A stretch of 64,000 bases of DNA from Paragordius varius (taxonomy: Eukaryota; Nematomorpha): the NCBI GenBank assembly GCA_964247055.1, contig OZ176060.1, forward strand, positions 868,001 through 932,000, given 5' to 3'. Positions 60,528 through 64,000 of the stretch are shown piece by piece. The notes beneath the pieces were generated by a model that saw only the letters and a program-made list of their open reading frames with translations, had not been told where the DNA came from and searched no databases. The stretch's first letter is position 1. Each line of letters begins with the position of its first letter. The position numbers and the translations under genes are program-made.

Positions 60528-62384
60528 TATTGGTTCTAAAACAAAATACTTTTTTTTTTCTTGATAAATCTCTATAGATAGAAATTTCAAATGAAAAACT
60601 CGAAAAAAATAAGTAATCTAATTAAAATTTATAATAATATTATTCTTTGAAACAAAACACTTTTTTTCTTAATAAATCTCTTTTACTTAAAAGCTTCAAT
60701 ATTAAAGCGAGTATATACTACATTACTCAAGTATTTTAAGACAAAAACTCGAAAAAATTAAGTAAAGGAAATAATCTAATTAAAATTTATAATAAAAATA
60801 ATATTATTCTCTAAAATAAAAACTTTTTTCTTGATAAATCGCTGTTTTAAAGCTTTCAATATTACAGCGAGTATATACTATATTACTCAAGTATTTTAAA
60901 AGCAAGGTTTTATCAATTATTCTGTGGATTTCCTTTGAAATTCCTTTGAAATTTCAAATAAAAAACTCGAAAATAAAAAAAAGAAGTAAAAGTAAATAAT
61001 CTAGAAATTGAAATTGTTAATATGATTTAATCTCTAAAACAACACACTTTTTTTCTTGAAAAATTGCTTTTTCTTAAAAGCTTAACAATATTAAAGCGAG
61101 TATATACTTAATTACACAAGTTTTTTTAAAAAACAAAGACTCTTATTCTAATAGAAATTTCAAGTAAAAACTCGAAAATTAAAAAAATAAAAGGAAATAT
61201 CTAGAAATTAAAATTGATAATAAAAATAATTTATTCTCTAAAACAAAACACTTTTTTTCTAATTAATCCCTTTTACTTAAAAGCTTCTTAATATTACAGC
61301 GAGTATAAACTTAATTACTCAAGTATTTAAAAAACAAAGACTTATTCTAAAATATTCATCTGGCTACCTTGTTTGGGTGAGAATAAGAAATTAAAATTTC
61401 AAATAAAAGACTCGAAAATACAAAAATAGAAGTAAAAGGAAATAATCTAGAAATCGAAATTGTCAATTATAATAATAATAATAATATTATTATTTGTTCT
61501 CTGAAACAACTTTTTTTTAATAATTCTCTTTTACTTAAAAGCTTAACAATATTAAAGCGAGTATATACTACATTACTCAAGTATTTTAAGAAAAGAGATT
61601 TTTTTAATATAAAATATTACTGTGGATATCCTTTGAAATGCCAAATGAAAAACATAGTAAAAAAAGTAAAAGGAAATAATCTAATAAAATTGATAATAAA
61701 TATTATTATTCTTTAAAATAAAGTTTTTTTAATAAGTTTTCTTTTACTTAAAAGCTTGTTAATATTACAGCGAGTATATACTACATTACTCAAGTATTTT
61801 AAGACAATACTTGAATAAAATAAAATAAAAGGAATTAATCTAGAAATTGAAATTGTTGATAATAAAAAAGGAAACAATTCAGAAATTGAAATTGTTTATA
61901 ATAATATTATTATCTATAATAAACACTTCTTAATAAATCTCTATAGATAGAAATTTAAAATTATAATTCTCGAAAAAATTAAGTAAAAGCAAATAATCTA
62001 ATTAAAATTTATAATAATCTAATTGAAATTGTTAATAAACATATTTTTTCTTGATAAATTTTTTTTACTTAAAAGCTTCTTAATATTACAGCGAGTATAT
62101 ACTACATTACTCAAGTATTTTAAAATGAAAACTCGAAAAAAATAAGTAAAAGGAAATAATATAATTAAAATTGATTATAATATTTATAATTCTCTAAAAT
62201 AAAGATTTTTTTAATCTCTCTTTTAAAGCTTTTATTATTACAGCGAGTATATACTTAATTATTCAAATATTTATAAAACAAAGACTTTATTTCTAATAGA
62301 AATTTCAAATATAAACTCGAAAATAAAAAAATAAGTAAAAAGAAAGTTAATTAAAACTAAAATTGAATTGTTTATAATTCTATA
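60528..62384 (+). repeat. Family B satellite array
   Basis: B units with GCGAG at about 60707, 60866, 61096, 61300, 61557, 61768, 62090 and 62243. An apparent empty C site lies at about 61485-61505 (ATTATTATTTGTTCTCTGAA). It ends at TTATAATTCTA before the next C copy. Confidence 0.88.
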
Positions 62385-62923
62385 CAGTAAAAATTTAAAT
62401 TCTACGGAAAAAACGTAAAATATAAAAACCAATTATTTTTATCTAAAAGACAACCATACTTTTAAAATTTATATTTTTATATATATACCATTTACAGTTC
62501 AAATTCACCCTTGAACAATTCAAATTCACCCTTAAACAATTCAAATTTACCCTAAAAAGAAATTATGTTGTTTTAGAAACAATTATAACTTATTAATTAT
62601 ATGAAATATATCTTTATTGCATAGTTTATTATTTTTATTTAAAACAAAATTTATATTTTTAAAATATATATTAAAATATAGGTAATTTTTTATTTTAAAA
62701 TCACACATAAATTTTATTAGAGGGTGAATTTGAATTATTTAAGGGTAAATTTAAATTGTAATGGTATATAAATCAATATAGAAATTTTATTGTTAACTCA
62801 ACAAATATGATTTTTACATTGTAATCAAATGTTTTTTATAGAAGAAATTTAAAAAGTATGGTTGTCTTTTGAATAAAACATATATTTTTACATTTTGTCC
62901 GTATAAATTCACAGTTTTCACTG
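62385..62923 (+). mobile_element. Family C MITE, short 539-bp copy
   Basis: CAGT to ACTG with TA at 62383-62384 and 62924-62925. One internal unit (GGGTGAATTTGAATTATTTA). Its length is close to that of the 527-bp copy at 23995, supporting about 0.53 kb as the unexpanded form. The antisense frame 62836-63024 runs across the right end and is a by-product. Confidence 0.82.
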
Positions 62924-64000
62924 TATTTGTTATAAAATAAAACACTTTTTTTCTTGATAAATTTCTGTAGATAGAAATTTCTTATTATAAAACTGGAAAA
63001 AAATAAGTAAAAGCAAAAAATCAAATTAATATTTATAATAATCTAATTAAAATTGTTAATAAAGACTTTTTTTTCTTGATAAATCTCTATAGATAGAAAT
63101 TTAAAATTATAAAACTCGAAAAAAAACAAGTAAAAGGAAATAATCTACAAATTGAAATTGTCAATTATAATAATAATAATAATATTCTTTATATAAACAC
63201 TTTTTTTTGATAAATCTTTTTTTTACTTAAAAGCTTCTTAATATTACAGCGAGTATTTACTACATTACTCAGTATTTTAAGAGCAAGGTGATATAAATCT
63301 AAAATATTCATGTCCTTGTTTAGAACAAGAAATAAATATTTTAAATTATAAACTCGAAAAAAATAAGTAAAAGGAAATAATATATAATTAAAATTTATAA
63401 TAATAATAATATTAGTCTATAAAATAAAGTTTTTTCTTAATAAATCTCTTTAGATAGAAATTTCAAATTAAAAAACTCGAAAATAAAATAAAATAATCTA
63501 GAAATTGAAATTGTTAATAATAATAATATTATTTGTTCTCTAAATTAAACACTTTTTTCTTAATAAATCTCTTTTACTTAAAAGCTTATTAATATTGCAG
63601 CGAGTATATACTTAATTACTCGAGTATTTTAAGAGAGAAAGGTTTTTTTAATCTAAAATATTCTTCTGGCTTCCTTGCTCGAATGAGGGCGAAAAATAAT
63701 TTCAAAAAAAACTCGAAAAAAATAAGTAAAAGGAAATAATCTAGAAAAATTGATAATAAATATAATATTTTTCTTTAAAATAAACACTTTTTTTCTTAAT
63801 AAAACTCTTTTACTTAAAGCTTAACAATATTAAAGCGAGTATATACTACATTACTCAAGTATTTTAAGAGAAAAAGGTTTTTAAATTTCAATTACGAGTG
63901 AGAACAAGAAATGAAAATTTCAAGTAAAAACTCGAAAAAAATAAGTAAAAGGAAACAATCTAATTTAATTTGTTGTTAATATTCTTTAAAAATTCAAATA
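62924..64000 (+). repeat. Family B satellite array, continuing past the window
   Basis: B units with GCGAG at about 63250, 63601 and 63835 and CTTGCTCGAATGAGGGCG at about 63675. An empty C site (AATATTATTTGTTCTCTAAA) is at about 63526. The array is cut by the window edge. Confidence 0.88.

Noticed and set aside
1-64000. CRISPR array
   Set aside because: The repeats are long (50-230 bp), degenerate and contiguous, without short identical repeats separated by unique spacers, and the context is eukaryotic.
1-64000. tRNA or rRNA genes
   Set aside because: I saw no tRNA-like A/B-box pair or conserved rRNA words; the few GC-richer patches are D repeats or the transposon.
1-64000. LTR retroelements, LINEs or SINEs
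   Set aside because: No reverse-transcriptase-like frame, no long terminal direct repeats with TG...CA ends and no poly-A-tailed copies stood out; highly decayed fragments could not be excluded by eye.

Overview
This 64 kb window is extremely AT-rich (well above 80% A+T by eye) and consists almost entirely of tandem repeats. I find no intact host gene, rRNA, tRNA or CRISPR array. It looks like animal heterochromatin, probably from an AT-rich invertebrate genome such as an arthropod or cnidarian. The evidence is a decayed DNA transposon at 20.9-23.4 kb whose protein belongs to a family I recall from arthropod and cnidarian genomes, plus several Tc1/mariner-like miniature elements. The species cannot be named from the sequence.

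Nearly everything is built from a few repeat families, named here by letter. Family A (units about 100-230 bp, hallmark TTACCAAATAATAG and TTCCATCTTTAAGAAGAATT) fills about 0.4-7.8, 13.1-13.7, 14.8-20.1, 25.2-27.5, 29.5-31.2, 35.8-36.6, 44.1-47.3 and 55.8-58.7 kb. Family B (units about 115-200 bp, hallmark ATTACAGCGAGTATATAC and AAGTAAAAGGAAATAATC) fills about 7.8-10.8, 11.2-11.9, 12.6-13.1, 23.7-25.2, 27.5-27.9, 36.6-37.7, 47.3-47.7, 48.6-53.8, 54.1-54.5, 58.7-59.8, 60.5-62.4 and 62.9-64.0 kb. Every A and B block I read is in the same orientation. Family C is a Tc1/mariner-like miniature element with inverted-repeat ends (CAGT...ACTG flanked by TA). It sits inside B at apparently one and the same TA site in every copy, so it was probably amplified together with the satellite. 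Its internal minisatellite varies in copy number.

Family D arrays (13.7-14.4, 31.2-33.0 and 37.7-39.2 kb) carry regularly spaced CATTCATTCATTGATCACCTG words, that is, CACCTG and CAGCTG E-boxes. D is followed by a roughly 117-bp miniature element, a conserved AT-rich spacer T, a family F array (33.7-34.9, 39.6-39.9, start of window) and a family E array of about 120-bp units (34.9-35.8, 39.9-41.2 kb). This D-MITE-T-F-E series is present twice in full, and its tail opens the window, so the region was built by repeated segmental duplication. A second duplicated module (family G plus a linker) precedes A at 28.7-29.45 and 43.5-44.1 kb.

The one clearly protein-derived locus is the 2.54 kb element at 20872-23409. 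It has 18-bp perfect terminal inverted repeats beginning CACTA and a possible 3-bp TAT target duplication, and was inserted into a family C internal array. Its transposase remnant retains a CxxCG finger, a CxxC motif and plausible D, D and E catalytic positions, but is split over several frames and lacks an internal segment, so this copy cannot make its own transposase. The short open frames elsewhere are by-products of satellite monomers.
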